DNA of 64,000 bases from Trichosporon coremiiforme (taxonomy: Eukaryota > Basidiomycota > Tremellomycetes > Trichosporonales > Trichosporonaceae), in NCBI GenBank assembly GCA_039545355.1, contig BCJJ01000020.1:372001-436000 (forward strand), read 5' to 3'. Positions 1 through 11,809 of this stretch are shown here, piece by piece (the first letter of the stretch is position 1; each line of letters starts with the position of its first letter). Under the pieces are notes generated by a model. The model was not told the DNA's origin and searched no databases. It saw nothing but the letters and a program-made list of their open reading frames with translations. The translations under genes and the position numbers were made by a program.

Positions 1-1
1 C

Positions 2-184
2 GCCGAACGGCTCAAGAACTTCAAGATCCGCATCGAAGACCCGCCCCGCAGGAAACACATGGTCTTCCTTGGCGGCGCCGTCCTCGCCGACATCATGAAG
101 GACAAAGACGCGTTCTGGGTTACGAAGGAGGAGTGGGACGAGCAGGGCGTGCGCGCCCTCGACAAGCTCGGACGCGGCGAGTAG
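2..184 (+). CDS. ARP2: Actin-related protein 2 (ARP2), C-terminal end, cut by window edge
   Basis: Only the last 60 codons of a longer gene are inside the window, read in the frame that opens at base 2 and closes at a TAG. The peptide contains [20 protein letters not shown] followed by [19 protein letters not shown], the characteristic C-terminal actin-fold block of Arp2, where conventional actin has a different spacing. Arp2 pairs with Arp3 in the seven-subunit Arp2/3 complex that nucleates branched actin filaments at endocytic patches. The tail ends [10 protein letters not shown]. The gene is convergent with the thioesterase on the other strand, about 160 bp away. Identification rests on this C-terminal block alone; the ATP-binding part lies outside the window. 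Confidence 0.9.
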   Translation, partial: AERLKNFKIRIEDPPRRKHMVFLGGAVLADIMKDKDAFWVTKEEWDEQGVRALDKLGRGE

Positions 185-346
185 GTCTATAGAAGTAACT
201 GCATATGTTTTATGAAATGATATCTAGCAAGGTATGCTACCTGTAAGATGGTAGCGAGCTACAGTTGGCGGGGACCGACACCCTTTCGGCAACTGAGGAA
301 GGGGGGTGGCCATCGCCGCTCGGCAACTTCTCAAACGAGTGTGAGA

Positions 347-981
347 TTAGAGCTTTGCCTCCTCGATGTAGAGCTTCTCGAGGCCCTTGCGCATCTCGTC
401 GACCATGGCTGTCGGCCTGCGCTCTGTGGGGTGGACGAAGACGTGCGTGAAGCCTCCGACGGCCGAGACGGTGTCGGCACCTTCCTTGAAGAAGCCGACC
501 TCGTAGGTGACAGAGCTCTTGCCGAGCTTGCTGACGCGGAGGCCGAGGTCGACGACGCCCGGGAACTCGAGGGACGAAAAGTAGTTGCAGTTGCTGGCAA
601 CGACGAGCCCGATCGGCTCGGACGGGCTCGGGTCTGTCGGCTTCAGGCCGCAGTGCTCGATCAGGTAAGTGTTCACGACAGAATCGATGCTGCTGTCAGC
701 TTCATCTTCCATAGTCGCCACAACTGCCATTGCTTGTAGATGCCACGGGATCCTCCAGCGATCTGTGATTGGTATTGAGAGCGCATGGAGATGCAGGGAC
801 GAGGGCTCGGTGAATGGAACATGCAAAAGTTGCGAGGTAAGGAGGAGGAAGACACTCACAGGTAGTTGTACACTGAGTTGTTTACATGGCCGTACTGGTC
901 GTTGTCGGCCCAGCGCAGCCTGAACGGCAGGACGTAACGGTACTGTGACCTGATGCGGGCCTTGAGGATGTTGACGGACAT
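347..981 (-). CDS. Hotdog-fold (4HBT-like) acyl-CoA thioesterase
   Basis: Two exons, 981-860 and 692-347, joined through a 167-nt GTGAGT...CAG intron, give 155 residues. The N-terminal block LRWADNDQYGHVNNSVYNYL is the signature of the 4-hydroxybenzoyl-CoA thioesterase/hotdog family: the aspartate in WADND is the predicted catalytic residue and HVNN sits at the start of the long hotdog helix. The remaining exon supplies the five-stranded sheet and ends FVHPTERRPTAMVDEMRKGL, as in small single-domain thioesterases. It should hydrolyse acyl-CoA to free acid plus CoA; the substrate cannot be told. The ATG at 981 was chosen because the family motif begins about 20 residues later; the frame is open further upstream, so a longer mitochondrial leader is not excluded. 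The exon 1 to 2 splice is inferred from frame and motif continuity. Confidence 0.8.
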
Positions 982-1627
982 CGCTGATGGTGCTGAAGGT
1001 CGAAAGCCGATGATGACGCTTGAGGTGGATGGTCGGAACCGGCTACTACTCGGTGCCTTCCGGGCTGAGGCTAAGCGGCGATGTGCGCAGTGGAGGCGGT
1101 CCACCTTCTCTCCTCCGCCGAACTTTCTGCCTAAATATTGACAGCACGTCGGAGCACAGCGAGTAAGCGACAAACACCGTGCATAAATTGCCCATGCCAA
1201 AAACGCTTCAAGCGATGTGCACACCCCCGACGCCGGCGTACCGAGCATACGGACGGCCGTAGGCTCGGAGTGCTCGGTAAGCTCGGTAAGGCACCCACTG
1301 TTGCGCTAGCGCGCCAGCGCTGCCAGCCAACAGGCAGTCCGAGCCGGGATGACGTCGAAGTCCGAGCCGCGGATCCGCGATCGTGCACCGCATGATCTGC
1401 ATAAGGCATTCCGCACCACAGTCAACACGCCAGGAGGAAGGTATATCATGCGGACATGTATCGAGATCTCGTCGCTTCTCACATTCCGGCATCGTCAACA
1501 TCACTCGCAGCGACAACATATAAACACACACTCAGAGTCATACCACACCGATCACCTCCAACGCACCCCCTATCAGCTCTGCATATCGAGCCGTGGCTGA
1601 CCTTGACGCACATTACAACACTCCACC
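982..1627. other. Divergent intergenic region, thioesterase / LURP1-like gene
   Basis: This 0.65-kb stretch separates two divergent start codons and should hold both promoters. Short open frames here are overlapping shadows with no recognisable motif. A short direct repeat (gctcggtaag twice) sits near 1276-1292. No clear TATA box or operator could be assigned. Confidence 0.5.
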
Positions 1628-2860
1628 ATGGGCCTCTTTGGCAACAAGAAGGAAGAGGAGATAAAACCCATCCCGCTCCTCGACCCCGTGGAGCCGCCGA
1701 TTTCTGTGTTTCCCAATATGACGCGCGATCGCCAGGTCTCTCTCGAGTACAGGCAGAAGCTGATGACGATGAAGACTGTGAGCTGTTAATGGTTTGGCGC
1801 GGCTGACGAGCAGGAAGACTTCACGGTGTTCGACTCAGACAACGACGAGCCCATTGTGACCGTCACGGGGCCGGCGATGTATGCGCGCAAGTTCAAGAGT
1901 GAGTGCCTTCCCCGAGTCCTCGTCCTCGGTCCGAAGCGACCTTCCCCAACGTCGGTGCTGCACCATCGGACCAGATGCTGTCTTCCTCGCATTCCTGTCA
2001 ACTGCGATCAGTCACACATGTGGCTCTCCAAACCTCAACAGAGCTAATATGATGCGTGCCGGCGATAGCTAACGGCCAGCTGTGACACTCCCGACTGGCG
2101 AGCCCCTGTTCAAGATGCGCGTCAAGCTCGCGGCAGTCAATCTTCGCATCATCTGCGAGGACGCCGAGCGCGGGACAGAGTTCTTCCAGATCAATCGCGA
2201 ATGGGCATGTGAGTACCTTATCTTCGGCCCGGCAGCCGTAGTAAGATGTGCCCCCGACAGATACGAAGGAAGCTTCCTCAACAAAGCCCGGAGTACCTCT
2301 GCTCCAGCTCTGTGGTCCCCGATCACGGAACATGTGCGCTGGGCACCGGCGAGACGTGCAGATTGAAGCACGTCTTGCAGCTGCTCGAGCGCATGTCGGC
2401 ATGTAGAGGATGTGCGCGTTTTTGCGGGGGCATGCGTGTTCAAGCGTGCGCTCTCGTCCACCTGCACTGCACTGCCTTAATTGCGGACTGACCATGAGAG
2501 GCCGTGCTGACAGTCACAGGGAAGGTCAAGCTGAACCTTCGCCAAAATCTCACCGTTGGAGACTCGCCAACGTTGCACCTCGTCGGCAGCGCGGGCGGGT
2601 CGCAGGCCAGGGTGACGCTGAAGGACTCTGGCCAGCTCGTGGCGATGCTCGACCGTGTGCGCTGGGGCAAGGAGGGAATGCACAACAAGCTGACTGTAAG
2701 TTAACAACAAGGCACCTAAGTAACTAACAGACAGTATCGCATGGCAGTCGCGCCAGGCGTGGACCTCGCACTCATCACCGCACTTTGCCTGGCCTGGGAC
2801 AAGGCAAAGGAGGACGACAAGAAGGTAGCAGCTGCCGCGTCTAGCGGTGGCGGCGGTTAG
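1628..2860 (+). CDS. LURP1-related (tubby C-terminal-like) protein
   Basis: Five exons (1628-1777, 1814-1898, 2080-2208, 2520-2695, 2735-2860) join in frame to 221 residues. The start MGLFGNKKEEE is the first ATG of the frame; the second residue Gly makes N-myristoylation conceivable, but that is inference. The central part (GEPLFKMRVKLAAVNLRI and later AGGSQARVTLKDSGQLVAML) has the repeated strand pattern of the LURP-one/tubby C-terminal fold. The end YRMAVAPGVDLALITALCL matches the hydrophobic closing helix of that family, which in the tubby/scramblase superfamily fills the barrel. The tail is Lys/Ala/Gly-rich. The third intron is long for this locus (311 nt). The molecular role in fungi is unknown; membrane or phosphoinositide binding is only an analogy with tubby. 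Family assignment is by pattern. Confidence 0.72.
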
Positions 2861-3462
2861 CCACTTCGCCTACGGCACATCCTTTCCAGCCGCTGTTGGC
2901 TGTGGTCCCTGGTTGCCCAGGTGGCGAAGCGTCACACGACGTTTGAGACTTTTTTCGGGATTCTATCGGACAAGACTGTCTGTATCTATATACAGCGCTG
3001 GCCGCGCTAGCCTAGCCGCCCTTGTAACTGTTAATATGCCATTCATGATTCGTTGCCGTTATTCGCTTGCCAGTGTTCAAACGTCCATGTGGATCGATCG
3101 ACGCGGCGTAATCGTGCGTCCGTGACATGCTGCGGCGTTGCGGCGCCGCCTCTCTGCTCCGTCCCCTCACTTTTCGACCCTCACGAACCCCTCTTTCCGA
3201 GGCGTGATTAGCTAAAAGTCGATATGATTGAAAAAAGAACGTCTCGCCCGCTATTCAGCAGCACTCTGGTCCGCATCCAGGGCTGCAATCCGCAAGGCAC
3301 GGTGAGGGGTCGAGGGGCTGAAGAGGACAACAAAACGCACGAAGAAAGGATATCAGGTGAAGTCAGGGCTGTATGTGTCCGCCTGAGCAACATATTGCCC
3401 ATCCGAGTTCTTTGGCAACGAAAAAGACGTCGTTAGCGTTGCGCACGAGCACGAGCCTCGCA

Positions 3463-3511
3463 GGGAACACGTTTGGAAACACGTTTAGGAAACAGGTTTA
3501 GGAAACAGGTT
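3463..3511. repeat. Short tandem repeat, about four 12-13 bp units
   Basis: Successive imperfect units of the form ggaaacaygttta occur head to tail in noncoding DNA; the last two are nearly identical. Confidence 0.75.
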
Positions 3512-3613
3512 ATTGAACTCTTTTTACGATCGCAGCTGCCCATGTGCATCAAACAGCGCGCAGAGGGACAAGGACGGCCCAGGGAAACGGTAAGAGCTGC
3601 GCGGTGGGGGTTT

Positions 3614-3626
3614 GGGGGGGGGGGGG
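3614..3626. repeat. Poly-G run (13 G)
   Basis: Thirteen consecutive G on the + strand in noncoding DNA, preceded by GGGGGTTT; slippage or sequencing error is likely at such a tract. Confidence 0.9.
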
Positions 3627-6099
3627 CCTTCTGGCGCGTCTGAGTTGCCTCACCTCACAGGCTGACGCAAACGTCCAGGTTAAGACGTCCGGCGTTGCCA
3701 CCACCGCACGGACCGCACATACCTCTCGTCCAGGACACGCAGGATAGAGGTGAGGGTATCCTGCGCTCGATGAGCGCTGCCATTCTCAATCCCTGTCAGC
3801 ATCCTGTCAGCATCCTGGCACCCTTGCCTGTCCACATGAACGGCACGACCTGACGGGCACTTTATCTCTGCGTATCCTGTCTTTGCACATCTTTCCCTTG
3901 TGCGACACCCTGCGGAGGGGGTCGGACGAGGGGGAAAGGATGGACATCTCCATGTCCCCCGTGGGGTGCAAGGGATGCGGGTGGGTGCGGGCCCACGCGC
4001 CGCCGGTGGCACTCGCACCGGGGCCAGGAGCGCCAGCGGTTAGACTATCGAGGGTGTTGAGGGGCTGGCGAGATTGACCAGTCAACATCGTCGACTCCAG
4101 ACGCTGACGCATGCCGCTTTGCATCGTCGAGCGAGCAACGATGCGCCGATTGATCGAAAGCATGAAAAGCATCCGCAGCCAATCGCGAGCTACCATTGTT
4201 TGCCGGGGGGGAAACTTCGAGCGATCAAACTCTGATCGGGGCAAGATAATCCAAATAAACCAACCGGCAGCTTAGGGCCCATCGCTGGTCCGGCTCTATC
4301 TTTGCCCTGGGTAGATAATAGCCAGGCCTCGTATCTTTCGCTACCGTTACGTCAAAGGCAAGATTTAGCGTCGAGGAAACCTCTGGCTGGATCGGGCGGA
4401 ACGCGGCCCGCAGAAGTGCAGCGTTGCAGAAGAACGCAGCGGGGGGACATCCGCACCCTCTCGGCAGGAGGTAAAGCAGGGGATAGATCGGAAGGTGTCC
4501 GGACATGAGGATTCCGGGGCCACCCAATTGAGTTTGTGTATCCCGGTATTGCGGTAGAACACTCGCAGTGGGTTCATCGAGACGTTGGAATGATGTTTGT
4601 CCTCGTGCACGCGAGTGAGTCATCGGCCGACCTTTGCCCAATGAGACAGCGGGGAGCGTGAGCTTGGCGGCCTATGCGAATCCTCTGGGCCTCGGGTGGC
4701 CCACAAAGAGTAAGAGGAATGCGAGACAAAAGGAGATCAGGCGAAATACCTTCGGCGGACCGGCCACCTGGATGCCAGCTGCTTGGCTGCCAGCTCCCCA
4801 CGGGGGGTACCGCTCCGGCAAGCACGGCCCCACAACGGTCCGCCAGCCCACAACAGCCCACAGCCCACTTGCGTATGCAATTCGCCAAGACATCCCGCCT
4901 TCCACCACAGTGTCAGCCTGTTGCAGTTTTGAGATCAGGATCCTGAGCAGCCAAGCGATGCAGCCAGATGGCTCGGTGCAACGACGCTCTTCTCACGCCG
5001 CCTGCGCGCTCCTGTGTGCTCCAGCAGAAGAACTGCGAGATGGACAGCCGGCCTTGGTCAACTTCTGCCTGGGCCCCCTCAGCGCCTCGGCGCCTCTGCC
5101 CCATGCCCAGGCGTCGCGGGGATCAGGATACCCAGGGCTGGGTCAGGGCCAGACTCGATCACGACCCTGGACAGTAGGATCTCGTGAGCACCTCCACTTG
5201 CAGAGCTCGACCTCGACAGGCGCGGTAGGAGGACCAAGCGCACTCATCTACCTTCCGCTCTGAACGTGCTCGTGCTTTTCCTGCTCTGCTTTCTCAATTC
5301 CACATGGTCGTACTCACGTACTCAAGCGCAGCTCGTGCTCAGTAAAACCCAACAGGCACCGAAAGTAGCGAGTCGGAACCCTAGGCGCCTTACAGGACAG
5401 ATCGTTATCCTAAGGTCCATTGGTACCTCTGCTCTCCGCCTGTGCTCGCTTCAGCAGTAATCCTCCTGGTCTCAGACGTGAATCACAAGACCACCCGTAC
5501 CTCTCATCCCACCTCTTCGGCAACCAGCGCATCAGACCTGCGCCCCGTCGCCCACGCCACAACCGTACTCGTACGCCCCGCACATCTCGACGCCCAACCG
5601 GAATCTCAGCAAGCCCGTAAGCCCGAACACCAGACAACCCGGTCAACGGTAAGACGGCCAGGCGGCCCATCGCATTCTCGACTTCCGTACCTCGACCCCG
5701 CTCGGCTCCTTGGCTTCTACCTCTATTGCCCAGCTGCCGCACTCTAAACGTTAAAGGGGCCAGTCGCTCCGAAACCGTGATATCCGCTCCTCCAGCTTCC
5801 TTGCCCTCCCACTTTCCTAAGCTTCCAGGCCCTCCATCGCCGCCTGACTTGCATACTACTTAACCCCCACACATCACCTCACGCTCTTTCCTTTTTTGCT
5901 CGGCCAACCACCCACCCACACCAGTCCACCTTTTCTTCTTCACCACTTGCACTTGACTTGTCCTCGACCTCCTTTCTTCGACACATAGAAGCAGCACCGT
6001 CAAAGAACGCAGGACACTTGTGCCGCTCGCAGCTTGTTTCTTTCCCCTTCACCCTGCCCTCACCCTTGTTGACTTTACTCCCCTTCGCCAGCCGACACC

Positions 6100-7938
6100 A
6101 TGGCAACCATCGTCAGGCATGGCCCGGGGTCCTCCCACAGCTTCGAGGACCGCCGGAGTCTCGAGAAGATCTCCCAGGACAACCAGTTCGACACCGCTCC
6201 CGATGCCCTCCCCGAGCCCGACCCCCGCGCGCTCAAGTGGGCCATCCTCAAGCTCGACATGATCTTCGTTCCCGCCGTCACCATGATCTACTTCCTGTCC
6301 TTCCTTGACGTAAGTGATGCCTCTGGAGACGCAACTGACAAGAACAGCGAAGTAACATCGGTAACGCGAAGCCAGCCGGTCTTATGGAGGACCTCAAACT
6401 CACCAACCACCAGTACTCGATCGCGCTCACTGTCACCTATGTCCCGTACATTGTCGCTGAGCTACCCCTTACGCTGCTCATCCGCAAGGTCGGCCCGAAC
6501 ATCCTGCTCCCCGTCCTCATGGTCTGTTGGGGTCTCATCACCACCTTCCAGGGTTTCGTCCACAACTATGCTGGTCTTCTTGCTGCTCGTTTCTTCCTCG
6601 GCGCCGCCGAGGGAGCCATTCTTCCTGTACGTCTCGCAGCCTCGTAAGCCGTTCGTCCAAGCTAACAAACAGTGCTGCATGACCTACCTGTCCACGTTCT
6701 ACCGCCGCCAGGACCTCGCTAAGAGGACCGCGTTCCTGTTCTGTGCGACCTCGCTCGCCGGTGCTTTCTCCGGTCTGCTCGCTGCCGCCATCGTCCAGAT
6801 GGAGGGCCTGGGAGGCAAGCGTGGCTGGGCTTGGATCTTCATCATGTGAGTTCGGCTCGACTGTTGGGACGTAGACGAAGGGCGGATGGGCGGCAGGGTG
6901 CGTGGAGGCTCGGATCGTGTGGCGTTGTGGCAGTGTGTCACAATTTTGCGAGGCATAACTGGGCTGGGCGTTTGGGCTCAGCTTAGTTCCAACTTTTAGC
7001 CCATACCCGATAGCCCCTGCCCTGTACCCTTTTCGGGCTCTGCCATTTACGTTGGGAACCCATGGCGAACTTTATTGTACACATACTGACCCCACAGCGA
7101 GGGCGCGTTCACCGTCGTCTACGGCGTCATCTCGTTCTTTCTCCTTCCCCGCGACCCGGGCAGCGTCTTCTACCTCCGCAGCGATCAGACTCAGGCGCTC
7201 CTTGCCGCGCTCGACCGTGATCGTCCCCCTGCCGAGAAGCATGAGGAGCTTAAGGCGTCCTCGGTCATCAGCGCTCTCACCGCTCCCCAGGTCTGGCTCG
7301 TCGGCGCCCAGCTCTTCGCCTCGGGTACTGCTCTCTTCTCGATGGCCTACTTCTCGCCTACCATCGTCCAGGGTCTCGGCTACAAGGGTACTGCGATCCA
7401 GCTCTACTCCGTGCCTCCATACGCTGTCTCGGCCGTGCTCTCGCTCTTCGTCTGCTTCTGGTCGGACAAGTTGCGCCACCGCGGCGGCTTCGTCATTTTC
7501 TCGGCCGTCCTTCAGCTGATCGGTTACGCGCTCTACCTCTCGTTCAAGGACAAGCACGTGCGCTACTGCTCGCTCTTCTTCCAGGTCATGGGAGCGTACG
7601 TCAGTGCGCCGCTGCTTTCAACGTGGATGCCGAACAACCTGGCCCCCTTCTACCGCCGTGTCACGGGCATTGTCTGGGGTTTCATCGTTACCAACTGTGG
7701 TGGTATCCTCTCCACCTGGCTGTTCCCAACAACCGAAGCGCCCGACTACCGCAAGGCGACCAGCATTCTGCTCGGCCTGACGTGCTCCATGATGGTCATG
7801 GCGTGTCTCAACATGGCCTACCTTGGCGTGGTCAACAAGCGCCGCAAGCAGCGCGGCGGCTTCGACCTCGCCAATGGCGCCATGGACGATGCGGCTATCC
7901 TCGGCGATCGCTCGGTCCACTACAAGTACATTCTTTAA
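6100..7938 (+). CDS. MFS permease, anion:cation symporter (Dal5/TNA1-like) family
   Basis: Four exons (6100-6309, 6348-6626, 6673-6845, 7098-7938) join in frame to 500 residues, the usual length of the family. A hydrophilic N-terminus of about 50 residues is followed by about twelve hydrophobic segments. The first ends FLSFLDRSNIGNAK, the hallmark of fungal allantoate/nicotinate-type permeases. RFFLGAAEGAILP after the fourth segment is the second conserved block, and the long central loop carries LPRDPGSVFYL. The C-terminal tail is short and basic, then acidic. It should import a small organic anion (vitamin, allantoate-like or carboxylate) at the plasma membrane with protons; the substrate is not readable. 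The ATG lies at the end of a CT-rich leader and is the first in frame. Introns interrupt exactly after LD and after ILP. Confidence 0.9.
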
Positions 7939-8563
7939 GCCCACATCTTAAAACCGAGGGCTGGAGGCACGAGGCGCTCGAGCCGCACGGCCCGAGGTGA
8001 AGAGGCAGCAGATGTAGAGGAGAATTACGAAGAGAGAGAAAAGTCGGCGCCGGTTGTTTTTTTCCTGTTTCGCACGCACACCATCCACCTTTCCTAATCA
8101 TATAAATATAACAAATCACGCAACAAATCTCAGCCAGTAAATCTCTAAGTCGTATCGTAAGTAGAAGAGAATAGGGAGGACTCCGAGGAGTAGCGGGAGT
8201 CGCGCAAGTCAAGGTGTTTTCTTGACGATGATGAGTGAGATTGTATATAATCACGACACGATAAAGTAATTCTCAATGTCTCCATGGGTTTTATTCTTGC
8301 CAGTTTTCGTCTCTGTAGAGGGGCAGTTAATGCAAGTGGTTCTCCCAGCGACGTTTGAGCGAAGCGAGGAGCTCAAGTGTGCAATGGACTCACGACTCGA
8401 CGTAGTCAGTGAAGTTCACGGCGTGAATGCTATGAATTTCTCCCAAGTCGCATGTGTACATCTTCTTACAAGTCTTTAGCCTACCTCTCTTCTTCCCTGT
8501 CTGCTTCTTCCGTCAGTCTACACCGTTCTATCCACATTTTAGCCCCACACAAGGAGCGCGGCT
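7939..8563. other. Convergent 3' region, MFS permease / adenylate kinase
   Basis: This holds two opposing 3' ends. 8090-8150 is A/T-rich (tcatataaatataac) and 8240-8275 contains gtatataatcacgacacgataaag, plausible polyadenylation surroundings for the permease. No gene or structured RNA was recognised. Confidence 0.5.
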
Positions 8564-10187
8564 CTACTTGAGGTGGGCGATCTTGTCGCCTCCGACAGGA
8601 ACCTCCGCCGAGTCCTTGAGGTCATCCGCCTCCTCGCGGACGTGCTCCCTCTCCAGGCTACCCTGGGGCGGGTATCGCTCCTTGAGGCCAAACTCATCCA
8701 CGAGCTCGCGGAGCAGCGGCCAGAGCTCATCGCTAGTGCTTCCGCTCAGGCTGTGGAGGGCCTCGGGATACTCGTGCGCGAAGTACTCGAGCAGCGGGGC
8801 TGTCGACTTGTAGAACGACGCGAGGCGCTTCGAGAACACCTCAGGCGTGTCGTCTGGCCGCTTGGACAGAGGCTCGCCAGTCTCGTCGTCCTTGCCCGGA
8901 ACCTTTGGCGGGTTGAAGTCGTCGTTGTACACGCGGCCACTTGGGAGATGGACCCAGCGGGCTGTGGGTTAGCCATGTGCAACCGATACCAAGCTTATCG
9001 GGGCGCTTCCACCCTCTGCTACTTCCACAACTATCCTTTTTGTCCCAAGCAGTCGCGGGCAGATATCACGAGCGTAATGCTGCAAGGGCTGGCGGAGTCG
9101 AGGAGGAGAGTGAGAGAAAGGAGCTCGCCCCGCCCGCTCGTACTCACCAGCGATCCGGCTCATGATCACGCTGTCCGGGACATTCAGGTGCACGACCATG
9201 TTGAGCGGCCGACCGGCCTTGCCGAGCTCAGCGGAGAGAAGCTTGCCCTGCTCGAGCGTGCGCGGGAACCCGTCCAGGATCCACGACTTGCCCCGGTGTC
9301 GCTCCAGCTCCTTCTTCACGATCTCGAGCATGAGCTCGTCAGAAACGAGGCCTGGGGTCAGCTCATCAAGGGTGCATCACAGCTGCGCGCCATGGCGAGG
9401 ACATGGGTGTGCGTGTGGAGGAAGGGGTCGAGGGAAGATGACAGTGAACGGCACAGAAGGTGCGCTAATCCGATGATCCGATCAGACCAACACACCATTG
9501 TTGTGTTGCACATAGGTGCGCTGGAAGGTCTTCCCTCCCTTGTCCTAGGGGTGGGGTAGGACGGTGACGGTCGAAGAGAGCGTGGAAGCTCGACCTGCGC
9601 GCGACTCACCTCCCGAAGCAACGACTTTCTCAGCCTCCTTGCCCACGTCTGACCCGGCAGCGATCTCGTGTCGGAGCACGTCGCCAGTGGAGATGAAGTC
9701 GATGTCATAGTTCTCGACGAGGCGGGAGGATAATGTGCCCTGGGGGGTTAGCTATCAATTGCCAGGTCCTCGTAGCTATCGCGCTGCTTTCCCTGCCCCG
9801 CGGCCACCTGCTGGGCACGACGCATAGCCGTTGAAGCCTCGTCGTGATCATCGAAAGTGGTCTGGTCGAGCAACCTGAAGGGCCGCGGGCAAAGGCACGC
9901 CGCCGCACGTTCAATACGCGCTCAATACATGGCGCCAAGTTGGCTTGAACCTGACGCGCACGGAGACTCACCTTGCCAGCACCAGGCTTGCCGAACATGA
10001 GCATCCGGAGCGTGTCGCCGCCAGCCTTGGGGCGGGGCTTACCGACGGCCTTCTCGCGGGCGAGGTCCATGACGCGCGCGATCTCGTCCTTGGGCGTGCG
10101 CCTGGCAGCGCTGCAGGTGAAGCCGCGGTGCGCGTGTGCGAAAGCGAGCCGGAATGTCGGAGCTTGGGGACGGAGGACGGAGAGCAT
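8564..10187 (-). CDS. ADK2: Mitochondrial-type adenylate kinase (AMP/GTP:AMP phosphotransferase)
   Basis: Four exons (10187-9972, 9739-9610, 9351-9148, 8961-8564) give 315 residues. The first about 55 residues (LRPQAPTFRLAFAHAHRGF, then CSAARR) are Arg/Ser-rich and acid-poor, consistent with a mitochondrial presequence. Then come the P-loop LMFGKPGAGKGTLSSRL, split by intron 1; DGFPRTLEQG of the AMP site; the Arg of MSRIAARWVHLPSGRVYND at the lid; and a long lid segment ending ETGEPLSKRPDD. This long-lid form groups with the AK2/AK3 class. It should catalyse ATP or GTP plus AMP to two diphosphates in the matrix. The C-terminal extension beyond the family core (from about residue 285) is charged. 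The start was chosen because it opens the presequence; the frame is open upstream. The promoter is shared with GAR1. Confidence 0.88.
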
Positions 10188-10611
10188 GGCGTCGACAGGG
10201 ATGAGAGAGTTGAGAAGGAAGGAACACACGCAAGCCAGCAAACTCAAAGTCACGTACGGTACGCCCCCAATGATGCTCGCGCGTTCGGACTGACGGTACG
10301 CCGGAGCGGACGCTGGGCCGCGCAGCCGGACCGTGACATCGCTGAAACCTCGGAAGGCGCTCCATATCTTAGCCGATTCGGATGACCTTCCCTCCGCCCC
10401 ATCAGCGCCATACGCTGGCCACGTGCACATTTGTCACGTGATAGTATTCCCTCAACGGAGTTCAACCATCAGTCCACACCACGTGCACTTCTATTGCGAT
10501 TTTTCGTTTGGGAGGAAATTACTGCAACCCCGCCGGAGGACGATCTCACGACCACTGGAGGCCACACCTGCTTCCACCCATATTCGCCCCCTTACAACTA
10601 CGACTATCAAC
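10188..10611. promoter_or_regulatory. Bidirectional promoter of adenylate kinase and GAR1
   Basis: 424 bp separate the two divergent ATGs. Three CACGTG E-boxes lie at 10420-10425, 10435-10440 and 10480-10485, within 66 bp. CACGTG is the core site of fungal bHLH factors of the Cbf1/Pho4 type (known biology); which factor binds here is not known. The GAR1-proximal 100 bp are rich in CCAC and TTAC tracts. Confidence 0.65.
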
Positions 10612-11323
10612 ATGAGCGGACGCGGTGGATTCTCGCGAGGCGGCGGCGGCGGTCGTGGAGGCTTCCGCGGTAAGTCTGCTTCCGAGCTCCGGCGAAGGCT
10701 GGGCTGTCACCTTTCTCTGTGTCGCTCGAGGCACCGCGCGACATGCCGTGTCATGAACTCTGGCTGACGTACCAGGTGGCCGCGGCGGCGGTCGCGGCGG
10801 CTTCACGCAAGGCCCGCCCGACACTGTTCTCGAGGTCGGCTCGTTCCAGCACCCCGTCGAGAGTGAGATGCTTTGCTCCCTCACGATGCCGGAGAAGGTG
10901 CCCTACTTCAACGCGCCGATCTACCTGAGCAACAAGACGCAGATCGGCAAGGTCGACGAGATCCTGGGCCCCATCAACGAGGTTTTCTTCACCGTCAAGA
11001 TGGAGGCGGGCATGAACGCCGACTCGTTCAAGAAGGACGACAAGGTCTACATCGGAGGCGACAAGCTCCTCCCCCTCGACCGCTTCCTCCCCAAGCCTAA
11101 GGTCGCCGGACCCAAGGTCAAGAAGCCCGCTGGCCGTGGTGGTGCCCGTGGCGGACGCGGCGGCGCCCGCGGTGGTGGCCGTGGTGGATTCGGAGGACGT
11201 GGCGGCGGCCGTGGCGGATCCAGCTTCGGTGGTCGCGGAGGCGGCCGCGGCGGTGGCTTCGGCGGCCGTGGTGGTGGTCGCGGAGGCGGCTTCTCGCGCG
11301 GCGGTGGCCGGGGCGGTTACTAG
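10612..11323 (+). CDS. GAR1: H/ACA snoRNP protein Gar1
   Basis: Two exons (10612-10669 and 10776-11323) give 201 residues. Domain order is Gly/Arg-rich (RGG) N-terminus, conserved core, then a second long RGG tail. The core includes [56 protein letters not shown] and [14 protein letters not shown], the characteristic Gar1 barrel. Gar1 binds the Cbf5 pseudouridine synthase in H/ACA particles in the nucleolus, needed for rRNA pseudouridylation and early rRNA processing. The tail from about residue 130 is almost pure RGG/GGR repeats, probably arginine-methylated (inference). The intron falls inside the first RGG block, after only 19 codons and one base. Identification is secure. Confidence 0.97.
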
Positions 11324-11809
11324 GCGCGGTGTAGATTATGTATTGTATACCCGACTGCGCTGACCAGGTCGTCAACGACACCGCGACAGTCCTCTGTTCA
11401 CCACGTGATGGTGGGCGTGCTGACCGCCCGAACTTACTTGCCCTCAATCACTTCGATCACTTGCCCTCACAGACGCTTCACTATGGCACAATATACATTT
11501 GGTTTTGTCACAATGGAGGAGCGTAGACAGCGCGTCTATGGGTGTGGGTGCGGATGTGGGTGTGGTTTGGATATCGGTGTGGGTGAGGATGACGGATGGA
11601 GTTTTCTCATTTTGATTTTCCTCAGCGCGAGGCAGACATCCAGCTCCTGCTCCTCGCGATTAGACTTACTTATCGCTTCACTTCTGAGTCGCCTTCGTCG
11701 CCTTCAGCCCCGAGATTATGGTACAGGTTGACACACGCCTGCCTTTTCTTCCTTCCCATTTACAGTTGGCTTGGACTTCGTCCTGCCTTTGCTTCGATCA
11801 AAGGCCCTC
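11324..11809. other. Convergent 3' region with a GT-rich simple repeat
   Basis: Between the GAR1 stop and the end of the FAR1-like gene. A CACGTG lies at 11402-11407. An imperfect gtgggtgcggat-type GT-rich array spans about 11537-11590. No gene was seen. Confidence 0.5.
11537..11590. repeat. GT-rich imperfect simple repeat
   Basis: Repeated gtgggtg(c/a) units on the + strand, interrupted once by ttggatatc, in the 3' intergenic region after GAR1. Confidence 0.7.

Larger units (their letters stand above)
2861..6099. other. 3.2-kb stretch without a convincing gene
   Basis: The region lies between the LURP1-like gene and the MFS permease. The longest open frame, on + at 4634-5263, is low-complexity with no motif and no initiator context. 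Present are a short tandem repeat (3463-3511), a 13-G run (3614-3626) and a doubled gtcagcatcct near 3797-3821. From about 5750 to the MFS start the + strand becomes strongly pyrimidine-rich, as often seen in basidiomycete promoters and leaders. I see no RNA gene. Confidence 0.5.

Noticed and set aside
4634..5263. 209-codon + frame in the 2.9-6.1 kb gap
   Set aside because: Low-complexity, no homology pattern, overlapped by equally long frames on both strands.
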